Shown: in pieces, positions 28,346-40,100 of the stretch
Position numbering within the stretch: position 1 is the stretch's first letter
Layout: every line of letters starts with the position of its first letter
Origin: Limanda limanda
Lineage: Eukaryota > Chordata > Actinopteri > Pleuronectiformes > Pleuronectidae
Direction of reading: 5' to 3'
Length of the DNA: 64,000 nt
NCBI RefSeq assembly: GCF_963576545.1
Contig: NC_083645.1
Span: forward strand, 682,001 to 746,000
Made by a program: the position numbers and the translations under genes
The notes under the pieces: generated by a model
Databases searched by the model: none
The model's input: the letters and a program-made list of their open reading frames with translations, nothing else
What the model was told of the DNA's origin: nothing

Positions 28346-31300
28346 CTGAAGGGATAATGATATAAAGGATGAAACCTATGTCCTTTTTTTCCAACTTAGT
28401 TTTACATTGTTCATACATTATCTTTATGCATTTTATTTGGTTACGTTCTTTCTCCAACAAAACCTGCAAAAATGGTTTAAACATAATCTGTTACCTGCCA
28501 ACAGAGAATACGGTCTGTTCTCCAGGCCGTTGTCTGAATCGGGGGGTTCTGCTTTGTCTGCGGCCCTTTTTAGATTGAACCTGAGCACAGAGGTGGCAGG
28601 AGTTGTGGTCGGTGCCTGAGTGGACTGTGTGGTGATGAGGAGGAACACCACCAATTGACTCCTTGCGCAACCTGGATAGTATAATTATAATGAATATTAT
28701 CCTTATTGAAGGGTGAAGTCAAAAACTGGAATTATGCTTTTCTGGGCAGTCTGAAAGTCCTTCAGACAAGTTCACATTTGTGTTTTTTATACTAAGCACG
28801 GTCATGTTTTGCAAACCAAATCCCAAAAATGTAGAAGAAATCCGTGTCAGAAGCAGAGTTGTAGTTTAAAATTCTGAGTGTGTTGGTTGTGTAAAGAACT
28901 GATCCGCTGAAAACATAATTTTCAGCGGATCACAGGATAGAATTATGCTATATCCTGAAAAACAGAATGTTTTTTCCAGCTTGTTACCATCTGTAGAAAA
29001 GGGGTCATTGAAAATGTGCATGGACAGTCACTGGTTGTGTGGTAAAGAATGGTGTATCCTGAGTGGGGCAGGTTTTAGGACCCATCCATACTTTCTTCGA
29101 TCCTCAGTGGTTTCATACAGAGTATTTTCCGGCAACCCAAAAGGAACTATACATAATTCGTAGCATTCAGACTGAAAGCATTCAATTGTTCTGTATATTA
29201 CCACAGTATTATAATTTGATTAAAGTCTGATCATTAATCTAATGTATAAGTGAACATTTTTCCAAAAAATTGCAATTATACATCATATTTGAAAATGTGT
29301 TTGACAAGTGTGATACACCTTGTAAAATAAAACAAATTCATATTTTATATTAAATTTTAAAGAATCAACAATTGAATTCAACATTAAAAGTTCTTATTCA
29401 CTAAAAATAACGCAATACAACACTAATCCACAGTTAAGCCTTGTCAGCTGAATGAATTTACCTGGGGTCATGGCGCACACAGACATTGTGGTTTCCCAAC
29501 ATCTCATTGAAAGCTTCCATGTTTGCTAGAGACAAGAAGAACCAATATTAGAGCAGGAATTCAAAAAAGTGCTAAGTAGATTTACTAATACACAGTGGGA
29601 GATTTAGAAATGTGCGAAATGGGCTGCCACCCAGGGCGCCGTCTTGCAGGCAATGGAACGGGAAGAATACACCTACTGATCTCTGATCTCTCATTCTCCA
29701 TCAAAAGTAGGAGAAGGAGGGGAGCAGACAGTGTTGGGAAGGATACTTTCAAAACGTATTCCGTTACAGAATACAGAATACATGCACAAAAATGTAATCT
29801 GTAACGTATTCCATTACATTAACTAATCTGAGTAACGTATTCTGAATACTTGGAATACTTCCGGTTTGTATTGCATTTTTTAAGTGTATGATTGCGGCGT
29901 CGTTATAGTCAGTGGAGCAGCAGCAGTTTAAACTCTCTCTCCGCAAGATGCGGCGGGCCAGCTGGATGTCCGGCTCCCATCCTCTCCCACCTCTGTGCCG
30001 GTCCCACCGGAGGCTGAACCCCCCCCTGCGCCAAGGCTGCCTCGCGCCGTGCAGCGATCGTTTCGGCGTCGGGTCTATTTTTTGCGCTTGACGCGAGCAT
30101 ATCGCTTGAGGAAACAAACTGAAAAATGATTTTAAACGATATTGATGACATATTTTATATGATATAAATGATAAAGCATGCATCCCATAGTTTGTATTCC
30201 CCTTCTGTTGTCCTGGAGTTTTAAATTTACCAATTTGACCGATCACATTATTAAATGCCCCCCTCCATACAGACACACAAGCGGTCATAAAGATAAAAAG
30301 AGAGGGGGGGGGGGGGGGGGCGGAGAATACGTAGTTTACCCTCGACACCCGACATTGAACGGAGCAAACAGCGGAGAAGTTCTTGAAGATGGATGACATT
30401 AAATTGGGACGCTGTTGCAGTTAATGTTGGAGCAACAAGTGACTATATGCTTTTATACTACTGGGTCAACGGGTGATATTATTTTAGCGTCGCTTCAGCG
30501 TCCGGTGTGAACCCGGCGTGCCTCGCTGGTCTCCTGCAGAGCCATGACAGCGGAGCTCTGGAAGCGCAGGTCGGTCTTCTCTCACCAGGCGCTGGAAGGG
30601 CAGCTTGCGGATCAGCAGCTCCGTAGATTTCTGGTAGCGACGGAACTCTCTCAGAGCCACGGTACCGGGCCTGTAACGGTCCCGAGCCGGTAGCGGTGAG
30701 GCTTCTTCACGCCGCCGGGGTCCGGGCGCTCTTACTGCAGCCCTGGTCTCCAGCTGCTTCCTGGGGGCTTTGCCTCCGGTGGATTTACGAGACAGTGATT
30801 AAACTCGTGAAACAGAGAAGTACCGTCATGTAATCCACTGATTTCAACAATGTAACTGTATTCTGAATACCATCTATTTAATTTGTAACTGTAACGGAAT
30901 ACAGTTACTCATAATTTGTATTCTAAATACGTAACGCCGTAACATGTATTCCGTTACTCCCCAACACTGGGAGCAGATGTATGTAACCTCTAATTTATCC
31001 ACACATCAACATCATAACTCTGCTACGTTCTCCATGCCCGTGGCATGTCCATCTGAATTTAAACGACTTCGTTTTTTTGCCTTTACCTGACTCCGCTCTG
31101 TTTACTATCTTTGTTTTAAAACTTTAAACACCACTTTCACACTCTCTGCTCCTGTGTTCTGAATTTTAATTATATCGCCTAGGCGGTGTGGCCTTGGTGG
31201 TAAAGTGGCCGTTCTCCAACAAGAAGGTTGCCGGTGCAATCCCAACTCTTCCCCATCTGCATGCCGAAGTGTCCTTGGGAAGATACTGAACCCCTAAATG

Positions 31301-33308
31301 GTCCGTCATAAATGTTGAGTGTACTAAAGTCGCTTTGGACAAGTAATGTAATGTAATGATATATCTTAACACTAAGCAGCAAACAGCAACACAGACCAAA
31401 GTGAAGCAGGACAAAACCAGAAGATAAGACTAGATTAAAGCAGGTTAACTTTAATTTGGTATAAATTAAACAGCATTAAAACCAAGAAACACTACAGTAA
31501 CTTTGTATTAATCACCTTCATTTTCAATGATGCACTTGAGGATTTGCTCCACCGTATCCTGGTTCTCTTCATCCTCCTCTGAAAAACAGCAAAACAAGGA
31601 ATGAAATTACACTGATTAGTGCATATTTTTGTTATTGAAAGTGTAGATTGTGGACCATCAGTAGTGGGATTTTAGCTTTATTTTGTAGTTTAAATTATTG
31701 TCCACAGCTTTGTGGTTTGACTAGATAAAAAAATACTGCAACCTTAAAACCAGTTTCCTTTTGTAATGTTGTGGGTGTAGACTGCAAACCCATAAATTCA
31801 GCAATCCCTCTCACCAAATGACACATCCATACAGTCTGTCAACTATTCAATTAAAAATTACCTAATTAAAACAAAATAAGGTATGTGTCTGACTTAGTGC
31901 ATATGTTTATGGATTTTTTTATGCAGTGCTAGAAGGAAAGAAAAAGAGAAGAAAATAAAAACTGAAATAAATCATGTATTTTTTCTTAGTTAAGATTACA
32001 TTCACACCACTGTCACTTCACAGCCAAGAGATTCTGCATTCAAGTATGCCAGATGAGCAGGGCCTTTCTGTTGAGTTGTGTGCAGAGTTGTGTGCATGTG
32101 GGTTTGACATAGTTCATGATAATAATCATCATAACTCATAATACATGTGTTGCAGATGCAGGGAAGCATGGATCTTTCTAATTAGTATATTTTTTCTCTT
32201 GGTTTTGTGTTTCTAAATCGTTGAACATGACTGAATTATTCAGCTCCCCTTGCACATATTTCTCACTTACATGACTTTCCTACCAACTGAAGACACATAT
32301 GCCTTCAATTAAAAACGTTACCCTAATAGATAACCAATAGTAACTTGAAACACCAGAAATAGGTAAAAACAGCAGAGAAATGGCTCAAATTCTAAAATCA
32401 CTGGATCCTACATTTCCCTTAAAGCAACAAGAAAACCTTGTATATTGATTGGTTGTATATTGACAGGTAAACTACATTTTTTTTTGTCATGCAGACATAA
32501 GGGAGGCATTTTGGTCACAGCTATTTCACAGCCAATTATGAAATCCTACCATAGCGTGGAGTGTCTCTCCTGCGGGCTACTGAGAAATTTGTCAGGATGA
32601 TGTTAACTCACAATAAAACTGATAGTTTATACTTAAGATGTGCATGTTGCTGTGAAGGGCACTCAGTTTTCAGCAATACAGCCAAGAGCCAACAGAAAAA
32701 AGACACATTTGCTGATCGAATAGTAGAAGTTTCTGCATAATCATTTCTTAAGTGAAGTGGCTGATGGTAAAAATGTCCAACCTGTTGACCAATAGCATCA
32801 CTCATTCACTTCAAAAAGTCAAAAGAAAAGGTAAAAGGCCACACTTCCAGTTTGTAAAGACTTTCTGCTCTGCTCGGAATTCTTCAAGCTCAAATTGAGA
32901 CAACCCTGGTGACATCCCGGGGTTCACAGAAGACACAAGACACAAGACTACTGTTTCCACAGACTGAATGGTATTCTCTGAAACTAATGATCTAAAACTA
33001 CAAAAATAATAAACCTGCTTGGTCTGCTGCCATCGCAATGACCTCAGAGGAAGATGAAACTGCTAGTTTCAGTAATTGTGAGTTTCTTTCCTATTACATT
33101 TTCTCAACCCACCATCTGTATTTCCTCCAATTTTCTCATCCTCATCTTCATTGTCCATGTCTCCAGTTCGGCAGCGGTAGCCTTTCTTCTTCAGCAGGTG
33201 GCAGATGAGGAAACCCAGCAGTCCAGTGACGAAGAAGAGGAACACCACCACAAATATCATGTAGGGAGGGGTATTCTCCCCCGCACTTGAGGCTTCATAG
33301 TCTGTCAT
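26467..33308 (-). CDS. rell2: RELL2: RELT-like protein 2
   Basis: RELT-family proteins are single-pass membrane proteins that bind the kinase OXSR1 and activate p38 or cell-death signalling when overexpressed. Five coding exons join in phase: 33308-33113, 31578-31516, 29525-29462, 28671-28495 and 28345-26467, about 792 residues. The transmembrane segment is residues 16-38 ([20 protein letters not shown]), followed by [33 protein letters not shown] corresponds to DTVERIVRCIIQNEANAEAL of human RELL2. An OSR1/SPAK docking motif RFRV is at 167-170. The last exon adds about 620 Ser/Pro/Thr-rich residues; human RELL2 is about 300 residues in total. No TNFR cysteine-rich domain is present, which argues against RELT itself. 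Confidence 0.9.
28495..28671 (-). CDS. rell2: rell2 exon 4, HHHTVHSG block
   Basis: Between CTATCCAG and GTAACA on the minus strand. Encodes [19 protein letters not shown] and [19 protein letters not shown], then GEQTVFSVG and the first two bases of the RFRV arginine. His-rich and CxxC elements are shared by RELL1 and RELL2. Confidence 0.95.
29462..29525 (-). CDS. rell2: rell2 exon 3
   Basis: A 64-base exon between TTGTCTCTAG and GTAAAT. Encodes [20 protein letters not shown], continuing IIENE of the previous exon; phases agree on both sides. Confidence 0.93.
29935..29972 (-). pseudogene. Histone H3 C-terminal fragment
   Basis: On the minus strand this reads [13 protein letters not shown], matching the histone H3 C-terminus ([14 protein letters not shown]) with substitutions. 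It is cut off from the rest of H3 by about 550 bases and has lost the normal stop context. Confidence 0.85.
30301..30321. repeat. Poly(G) tract
   Basis: About 18 G residues with one A interruption, inside the hAT-like element; length may be a sequencing uncertainty. Confidence 0.9.
30500..30518. repeat. Terminus of the CGCCGGGTTTACACCGGAC MITE family
   Basis: GTCCGGTGTGAACCCGGCG differs at one base from the terminal inverted repeat of the MITE at 48423-48614 and directly follows the break in the H3 pseudogene, so this MITE probably interrupted the H3 gene. Its partner end is not recognisable. Confidence 0.65.
30521..30796 (-). pseudogene. Histone H3 pseudogene, N-terminal and central part
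   Basis: Minus-strand translation gives [13 protein letters not shown], then after a frame break [20 protein letters not shown] and [14 protein letters not shown], then after a deletion of roughly 20 bases the [13 protein letters not shown] region in another frame. At least two frame breaks and absence of the YLVALFEDTNLCAIHAKRV segment show that no H3 can be made. The strong GC codon bias is that of replication-dependent H3 genes. The MITE end at 30500-30518 directly abuts it. Confidence 0.93.
31180..31362 (+). mobile_element. tRNA-derived SINE
   Basis: A-box-like GTGGCCTTGGTGGTAAAGTG and B-box-like GGTTGCCGGTGCAATCCC stand at tRNA spacing. The body CGAAGTGTCCTTGGGAAGAT and the tail CGCTTTGGACAAGTAATG with a short TAATG repeat are typical of fish tRNA-type SINEs that share a LINE tail. 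It is in a rell2 intron, opposite to the gene. Confidence 0.85.
31516..31578 (-). CDS. rell2: rell2 exon 2
   Basis: A 63-base exon between TGTTTTTCAG and GTGATT on the minus strand. Encodes [20 protein letters not shown], the core RELL2 signature. Confidence 0.95.
31600..33112. other. rell2 intron 1-2, no recognised element
   Basis: AT-rich intron sequence. Several short frames occur but none has family resemblance or splice context. Confidence 0.5.
33113..33308 (-). CDS. rell2: rell2 exon 1 (coding), transmembrane exon
   Basis: The minus-strand acceptor TTTATCTCAG precedes ATTTGATCCAGATTATGACA; the ATG at 33308-33306 gives [17 protein letters not shown], a short extracellular stub like that of human RELL2, then the transmembrane helix. 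The donor is GTGGGT after GAT-G, the only choice that keeps phase with exon 2. The frame is open upstream to the acceptor, so a longer N-terminus from an earlier exon cannot be excluded. Confidence 0.9.
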
Positions 33309-34257
33309 AATCTGGATCAAATCTGAGATAAAGAGAGAATACATTTTTATAATTATTGATGACGTGACACATATTACAATTATTTAACCATTTCAGAAAA
33401 AAAATGTCGATGAAACCAAATTGTCGTAAATCACCCTCCATCACAACCAGCCAATCTTTGGTTCCACTTGAAAAAAGTTGAAAATTGCATTGTGTAGCAA
33501 TAAATACAAGCCTGGTATAATAACACTAACCCTGAAATAAGGAAAATGCAACCCGTTTTATATTGTTAATTACTAGATGAAAGCGACAAAGCTATAATTT
33601 GTCTTTACAGTCAAACCTTCATTCAACTATAGTTAAGAAATGTGAGTGTGTAAAAAAGAAACGGAATGTGATGGAGAATTTTAAAAGAATGATGTAGAAA
33701 ATTATAGGCATTTTACTTGGAGTTACTGTGATATCTCCCACCCCCACCTCAATCAAAAGACACAGAAATATACTATATATAGTATATACACTACAGTGTG
33801 AGGAGAAACATGTACAGGCTTAGTTTTTGGTTCAAATCATCTCCAGTTGTTCCTCTGTTATAGACTGGTCAACATCAAGAATCAGCCTGTGAAGCAAGGA
33901 GGAAAAAAGATTATTAAACTATCCCCTATATATCAATTTAAATGAAAACATTTTTCATCTGTCACTTCTCTTTAGGAAATGTTGAATCTTTATTCTACCT
34001 CAGCGTTCTGTATAAAAGCTACCTAGACCAAATGGAATGGATGGTGAAGCATTGATCCATCTTGATGCTGTTGTTGCTCTTTGGTTATATTGTGTCTTTA
34101 TGTTTCACATCTTTGCCTCGTATGTAGTCATAATTTGTATTTTTGTAAGGTGTTGTACATGGTCATAAAAAAACAGGAACAAAATAAAAAAAAACTATTT
34201 GAGTCTGAAAGCTCAGTTTAAAAAACAATGTAAGTAAAATAAAAGATTAAAAAGAGT

Positions 34258-34386
34258 AGAATAAAAAGATGAAACAAGGCCAAAGACATAAAAAAAAAAA
34301 AAAACAATTTGTGTAATTAAAATTGGGAATAAAAAGATGAAACAAGGCCAAAGACATAAAAAAATTAAAATAAAACAATTTGTGTA
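34258..34386. repeat. Tandem duplication of about 69 bp
   Basis: AATAAAAAGATGAAACAAGG, CAAAGACATAAAAAA and AACAATTTGTGTA occur twice in the same order with small differences in the A tracts. Confidence 0.9.
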
Positions 34387-34399
34387 CTTGGTTGTTTTA

Positions 34400-34875
34400 T
34401 AGCTCCAATATCTGACTTCAGAATACTGCTATCAATCTATAAAGCATTGAACAATTTAGCAAAAAAATTAATTTCTGATCTGGAGCATTATTCAGAACCA
34501 TCCAGATCGTTCAGGTCGTCTGGCACTGGTTTGTTTTCTGTGCCCAGAGCAATAGTAAACATGGCGAAGAAGCGTTACATTTTTAAACCCCTCATAAGTG
34601 CAATTGACTGTAAGAGCTCTCTTCTAATTTAAATCAAGAATTGTCTGTTTACTGCAACCTTTCATTCAATCTTAATCAGTCATTTAATACACTTGCAACT
34701 TGTATCTATTATTCTTGAGTTTATTTTTTAACTTTTTCTCATTTCTGTACTTAGAAGTTTTATGTTAAATATTTGAGTATATATTTTACATCCAAAGGAT
34801 AGCACATATCAAAACTGCCTGGCAGTTGAAATGTGCTACACAAATAAACTTGGCATGCCTTGCTTTGCCTATGTG
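34400..34875 (+). mobile_element. L2-like LINE 3' end
   Basis: The frame at 34447-34632 reads PSRSFRSSGTGLFSVPRA, a conserved L2 C-terminal block, and the sequence ends in TGCTACACAAATAAACTTGG with a short CATGCCTTG/CTTTGCC tail as L2 elements do. Heavily eroded. Confidence 0.8.
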
Positions 34876-34879
34876 TTTT

Positions 34880-36290
34880 TTTCACATCTGTTTGTTGTTA
34901 CATCTTTGTAAGGTAATTGCTTGCATCTATTTGGTCACTTCTTTCCCGTTTTAATTCAACAAAATCTTATTTGAATCCGGCCAAAACATAAAATGCATTA
35001 TCTCAAGGCACTTTAGCCTCTATAAAATTATAGAGAAACCCAACAATTCATCCAACGAGCAGGCAGTTACACTTGTCTTAATTAGCAGTTGTTTGCACAT
35101 ACACTACAAAGTGTCTTATTTTAAAGAACAACAATAAGCTGACAAGAAAAATTTAAAATACCCTGCTGGAGAATCATATTCCACAATATGACGATGCAAA
35201 ATGCTGATCTCATTAAGAATCAGTGAGTGATGTATTATACCTTAATGAGGCCATTAATTGCAGCTAAGAAACCCGTTTGTAAATAATGCCTTCGTATAGA
35301 GAGGTAGCTTAAAGAAGCTTGATTAAAGCAGTGTTTACAGATTTTATTTAAATGTGGGTGATGCTGGCTTTGCATCTATTTTGCCTTACAGTTTGGTCAA
35401 AGCAAGATTATCAACCAGGGCAAAGCAGGGAGCTGCCCTGGGGCCACTTGCAAATTTATTTTGGAAAATCACCATGATAAGGGGTGTTAGATTTTACCTA
35501 ACTTCAAAACCTTGAGTTAATATGTCACGCTAAGAGCTTCATTATTGGTTATGTACTAAACATGCTGATGAAAAAAATTCATGAAAAGCAATTGAAACAT
35601 CAAAAGGAACTAACCAGCACCTCCAGAAAACACTCTGTCAGCAGTGGATCCATCCATCCATCGTAGTCAGTCTAAAGGGTGCAAAAACAAAACATAGAAA
35701 AAGCTGTTGCGATTTAGTTGATAAATAATGCAAAATGTGTTTGTTGGATAAGAAGCTTAACTTAGCAGACAGTTCCCCATTAGCCAAACCTTATCTCCAG
35801 AGAAGCGGGCACACAGACAGCGTGAGAAGAAAAAGGGCAGATATTACACAAGGGAACCTCAGCCTTGTTGGTTTAATAATGAAACCCACAAGTGAACCTG
35901 AAAACATTTGAAATACACCAGTCCTAATCAGCATAGACTAACTTCCATCTAAACAAGCATGTGTGTATACGCGCAGCGTAGATTGTGAACGTGTAACAGC
36001 TTATCGGTGTTGCCCTCCCACTGGCTTATCAGCATACAGCAACACCCATAGTAGCTACATCATACTTACTACTAAACTCTGAACTGAACATTTTATTTTT
36101 ACTTGACCATTCGCCTTGTGAGTTACAGAAAATCATTTTTGATAATTTATAGTGTTATGTGGTGAATGTCTAATTATTGTCTGTATTAATAGAATAAATA
36201 TTTTAGTTTTCCCAGAAAAATAGATGAAAAGTATAACATGGCGGTCTGTGGGTCTTAGCGACACTCACTATTATTACTACTACTCAAGAA
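34880..36290. other. Intron DNA with one possible unassigned exon
   Basis: Within the inferred first intron of rell2. Apart from the splice-flanked open segment at 35671-35615 (see findings) nothing is recognised. Confidence 0.4.
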
Positions 36291-37107
36291 ACCCACCCTC
36301 AAAATGTCTGAGGAAAACGCTTACAGACCTGTCTCTCTTCTCTTCTTTACTTCTTCTTTCCCCTTTCCAAAGTACTCTAGCGTGCTATCTTTAATCAACT
36401 CTCCTCCTATCTTGAATCTTCATCAGAACAACCTTCTTCATCCTCACCAGTCAAGGCAGGCCACTGAACTGAGACTGCCCTCCTTGCTGTCTCTGAGCTG
36501 CTAGAGCAGCCTCTCTCTCTTCTGTGGTCATCCTTCTTGACCTTTCTGCTGCATTTGAAACAAGGAACCACCAGATCCTTATTTCCTCCCTTCAGGATCT
36601 GGGTGTCTCAGGCTCTGCTCTCTCCCTGCTCTCATCCTACCTCAAAGACCGTATCTACCGGGTAACTTGGAGAGGATGTGTCAGACCCTTTTCCTCTCAC
36701 TACTGAGGTCTCTTGCCTCTGTCATTCACTCACATGGCTTTTCCTACCATAACTATACTGATGACACCCAACTAATTCTCTTTTTTACCCAATCTGAAAC
36801 AGGAACACAAGTAGCAGCACAAATTTCTTTTTTTTTTAATATATTTTTATTACACATTTTTTTTTAGACAACACAAAACAAACAGGACTGCTCAGACACG
36901 ACAAAAATGAAACAACAGAATGTGGGCATGTGGATACAGTAAAATAGAAAATAATTGAGATATTAATTAAGAAAATAAGAATTAATGACAGTGGGCACAA
37001 TTTCCATCAAGACAAGGCAGAGTCAGATAGGAGTCAATACAGAGCATACCGACATAGCGAGGCCACAAAATGAACGTTACCCCTTAAGACAAAGTTACGA
37101 GGACAGG

Positions 37108-40100
37108 CTAGGCTGAGCTGGGAAATCCAGGAAGCCAGGAAGATGACATTGTGGACCCGATATGCTGCAAGTAAGGGTCCCAGACCTTATAGAAGGCGTC
37201 TGTTTTGGAGTGAAGCATGCACGTGATGTATTCACTAGGAATGAAGTCCATAACAATGTTGTGCCATGACTTTTTTGTGGGAACAAAATTCTTGTTCCAA
37301 AAGAGTAAAATGTTCTTTCTAGCAGCAAACGTTAGTATATTGAAAAGTCTCCTGTGTTTACTGTCAGTAATCCGACCCTCCGGGAGACCAAGTATCAGGC
37401 ACATAGGGTCCATCCGTATTGGGACATCAAAGATAGCAGTCATTTCAATCACTATACTAGACCAGTAGCTTTGTAATTTCCCACATGACCAGAAGCAGTG
37501 GACATAATTACCAGTCTCAGAGTTGCATTTCCAGCAGAGCGGTGAGATATTAGCATCCATTTTGTTCTTGACAACAGGTGTTATATGCGTGCGATGTACA
37601 ATTCTGAACTGTATGGATTTGGTACGGTTACATGCAGAAATGTTCATGGCCTGAGACCAGACTTCCTGCCAGTCAGCATCATCTATAGCAACGCCTAAAT
37701 CTTTCTCCCAAGCTTGCTTGGTGGTCTGTGAGGTAAGAGGAGAATTGGAGTTCAGAGCTCTGTAAAAAACAGTGATACATTTCTTACTAATCTGCAGAGA
37801 CAGGGCCTTCTCCACACACAAAGTGGTGTTATTAGTCGTTAAGGTGGTGTCTTTAACTATGAAATCTCTAATTTGTAAATATCTGTAGAAGTCACCCCGG
37901 TTGAATAAACCAAATTGTTGTTGCAACTGCTAGAAGGATAGTAAAATCTGGCCTTTAAATAGATCACCTATTTTCTTCAGCCCTTGGGTGCTCCACACTT
38001 TAAAGCCCTGATCCCTACAGCCTGGCAGGAAGTCCGGGTTGTCAAGAATGGGAGTGAGAGGAGACGATAACTGAGCCCGGCCTTCTATAGAGCGAATGGA
38101 TCTCCAGGCTCTGATGGTACTAAGAGTGACAGGGTTAGAACAGTGTTTTTTAACAGATTCAGAATATTTCATAAACAGTAAATATGACAAGGGACACTTT
38201 GACTGAGAGGCTTCAATGTCGTGCCAAATCGAGGCTGGATCACATTTGTGCCAGCTTGAAATCACCCGCAGGTGAGATGCCAGTTGGTAAAATCTGAAAT
38301 TTGGCACATCTAACCCTCCATCACAACCCGCCATTTGAAGTTTTATCATCTTTAGACGGGGCTTCCTTTTGCTCCAAATGAAGGAGCTTAACCAACCTTC
38401 AAGCACCTTGATAACCTTATTTGATAATAATATAGGGATCATTCGCAGTGGGTGTAGCAGTCTAGGCAGGACGTTCATTTTTATAAGAGCAACCCTTCCT
38501 AGCCAAGAAAGAGGGAGAGGGGCCCAGCGGTCCAAGTCCGCCCTTATGGCATCCAAGAGGGGGGGGAAATTCGACTTAAACATCTGACCAAAAGTAGGTG
38601 TTATATTCACTCCTAAATAAACAAAACCGGTGGGAGACCAGCGGAACGGGAAGGGTTCAGCCATATCCGAAACACATGTTAACGACCCCAGCGGCATGGC
38701 CTCGGATTTTGCAAAGTTAATTTTATATCCTGAAAGGGCACTGAATGACGAGATGACCTCAATCAAGCAGGGAACAGAGGTTTGGGGTTGTGATAAATGT
38801 ATCAAAATGTCATCTGCATATAAAGTAATTTTGTGTTCCTTTTCACCAATGAAAATACCAGAGATTAAAGTGTTTTGCCTTACTGCTTGGGCCAGCGGCT
38901 CAATAGCAATATCAAAGAGCAGGGGGCTGAGGGGGTCACCCTGCCTATTCCCGCGGTGGAGAGGGAAGTTATCGGATCTCAGCCCATTAGTCAGAACCGC
39001 TGCCGTCGGAGTGTTATATAGAACCCTAATCCAATTCACAAAATTGTCACCTAGGCCAAATTCCTCCAGAGCATAGAATAAATACGACCACTCGACCCGG
39101 TCAAATGCCTTCTCGGCGTCGAGAGATAGCACGACGGCCGGGTCCTTGCTGTTTTGAGTTAGTTGAATGATGTTAAGGAGCCTCGTCACATTATCACAGG
39201 AGTCCCGGCCCTTGACAAAACCCGTTTGGTCTTCCTTGACAATATGGGGCAGAACCTTCTCCAGACGTAAGGCCAAAATTTTGGAAAGCAATTTATGGTC
39301 AGAGTTAGCTATCGGCCTTTAAGAGGCACAGCTGTCTGGACTTTTTCCTTTTTTAAGGATGAGAAAGATGTTGGCCTCCCTAAGGGATTGAGGTAGAATC
39401 CCATTTTCAAATGAATGATTGAGCATAGACAACAGAGGGTCTAGAAGAATATCACTAAACTCTTTATAAAACTCGCAGCCAAACCCATCTGGCCCTGGGG
39501 CCTTACCGTACGGCATAGATTTCAAGGCAGATATCGCTTCCTCTCTAGTAATTGGGGCATTTAGTTGTAATTTTTGATCATCCGTAGCTTTGGGCAGTCT
39601 TAAATCCGCAAAAAACTGACGCATAAGGGACAAGGCATTATCCGGCTGTTAAGAACCATATAGGTCGGTGTAAAATGATGCAAAGTTTTTATTAATAGTT
39701 CTAGTATCAAATGATCTAACACCATTAGCATCAATAATAGAGACTATATTTTGAGAATCTGCCCTCTTCTTTACGAGATTAGCAAGATATCTCCCAGGTT
39801 TGTCCCCATACTCATATAGTTTCTGCCTGGCAAATTTGAGGGACTGTTCAGAATCCTGAATGAGAAAAGTATTCAGTGCAGTACGTGCGTGTAACAGCTC
39901 CTCAAGCAACTCAGGACTCGGACTAGATATAAGATTTTTCTCCAGTTCAGCTAATCGAGAATCGAGAAGTCTACGCTGTTCATTCTTCCCACGTCTCTTG
40001 GACGCAGCAAAAGACATAATCAGTCCACGAGAGTATATCTTACACGTCTCCCAGAGGATAGAGGGATTATCTGTGGACGGTGAGTTGATAGAATAAAAAA

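Larger units (their letters stand above)
29729..30969. mobile_element. hAT-like element carrying a broken histone H3 gene
   Basis: Inverted ends CAGTGTTGGGAAGGATAC and GTTACTCCCCAACACTG are flanked by a perfect 8-base duplication GGAGCAGA (29721-29728 and 30970-30977), the hAT signature. Subterminal DNA repeats GTAACGTATTC/GAATACGTTAC words. The interior carries two separated pieces of a histone H3 gene and one end of an unrelated MITE, but no transposase. It lies in the rell2 intron between exons 2 and 3. Confidence 0.92.

Noticed and set aside
26981..28357. Plus-strand frames of 80-117 codons
   Set aside because: Antisense shadows of the long rell2 last exon.
30521..30796. A functional histone H3 gene
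   Set aside because: Two or more frame breaks, missing C-terminal segment, no stem-loop and location within a transposable element.
26467..33308. Identification as RELT or RELL1
   Set aside because: RELT has an extracellular cysteine-rich domain and a different CIIxNEAN region; RELL1 has a signal peptide. The short N-terminus, KKKGYRCRT and convergent fchsd1 fit RELL2.
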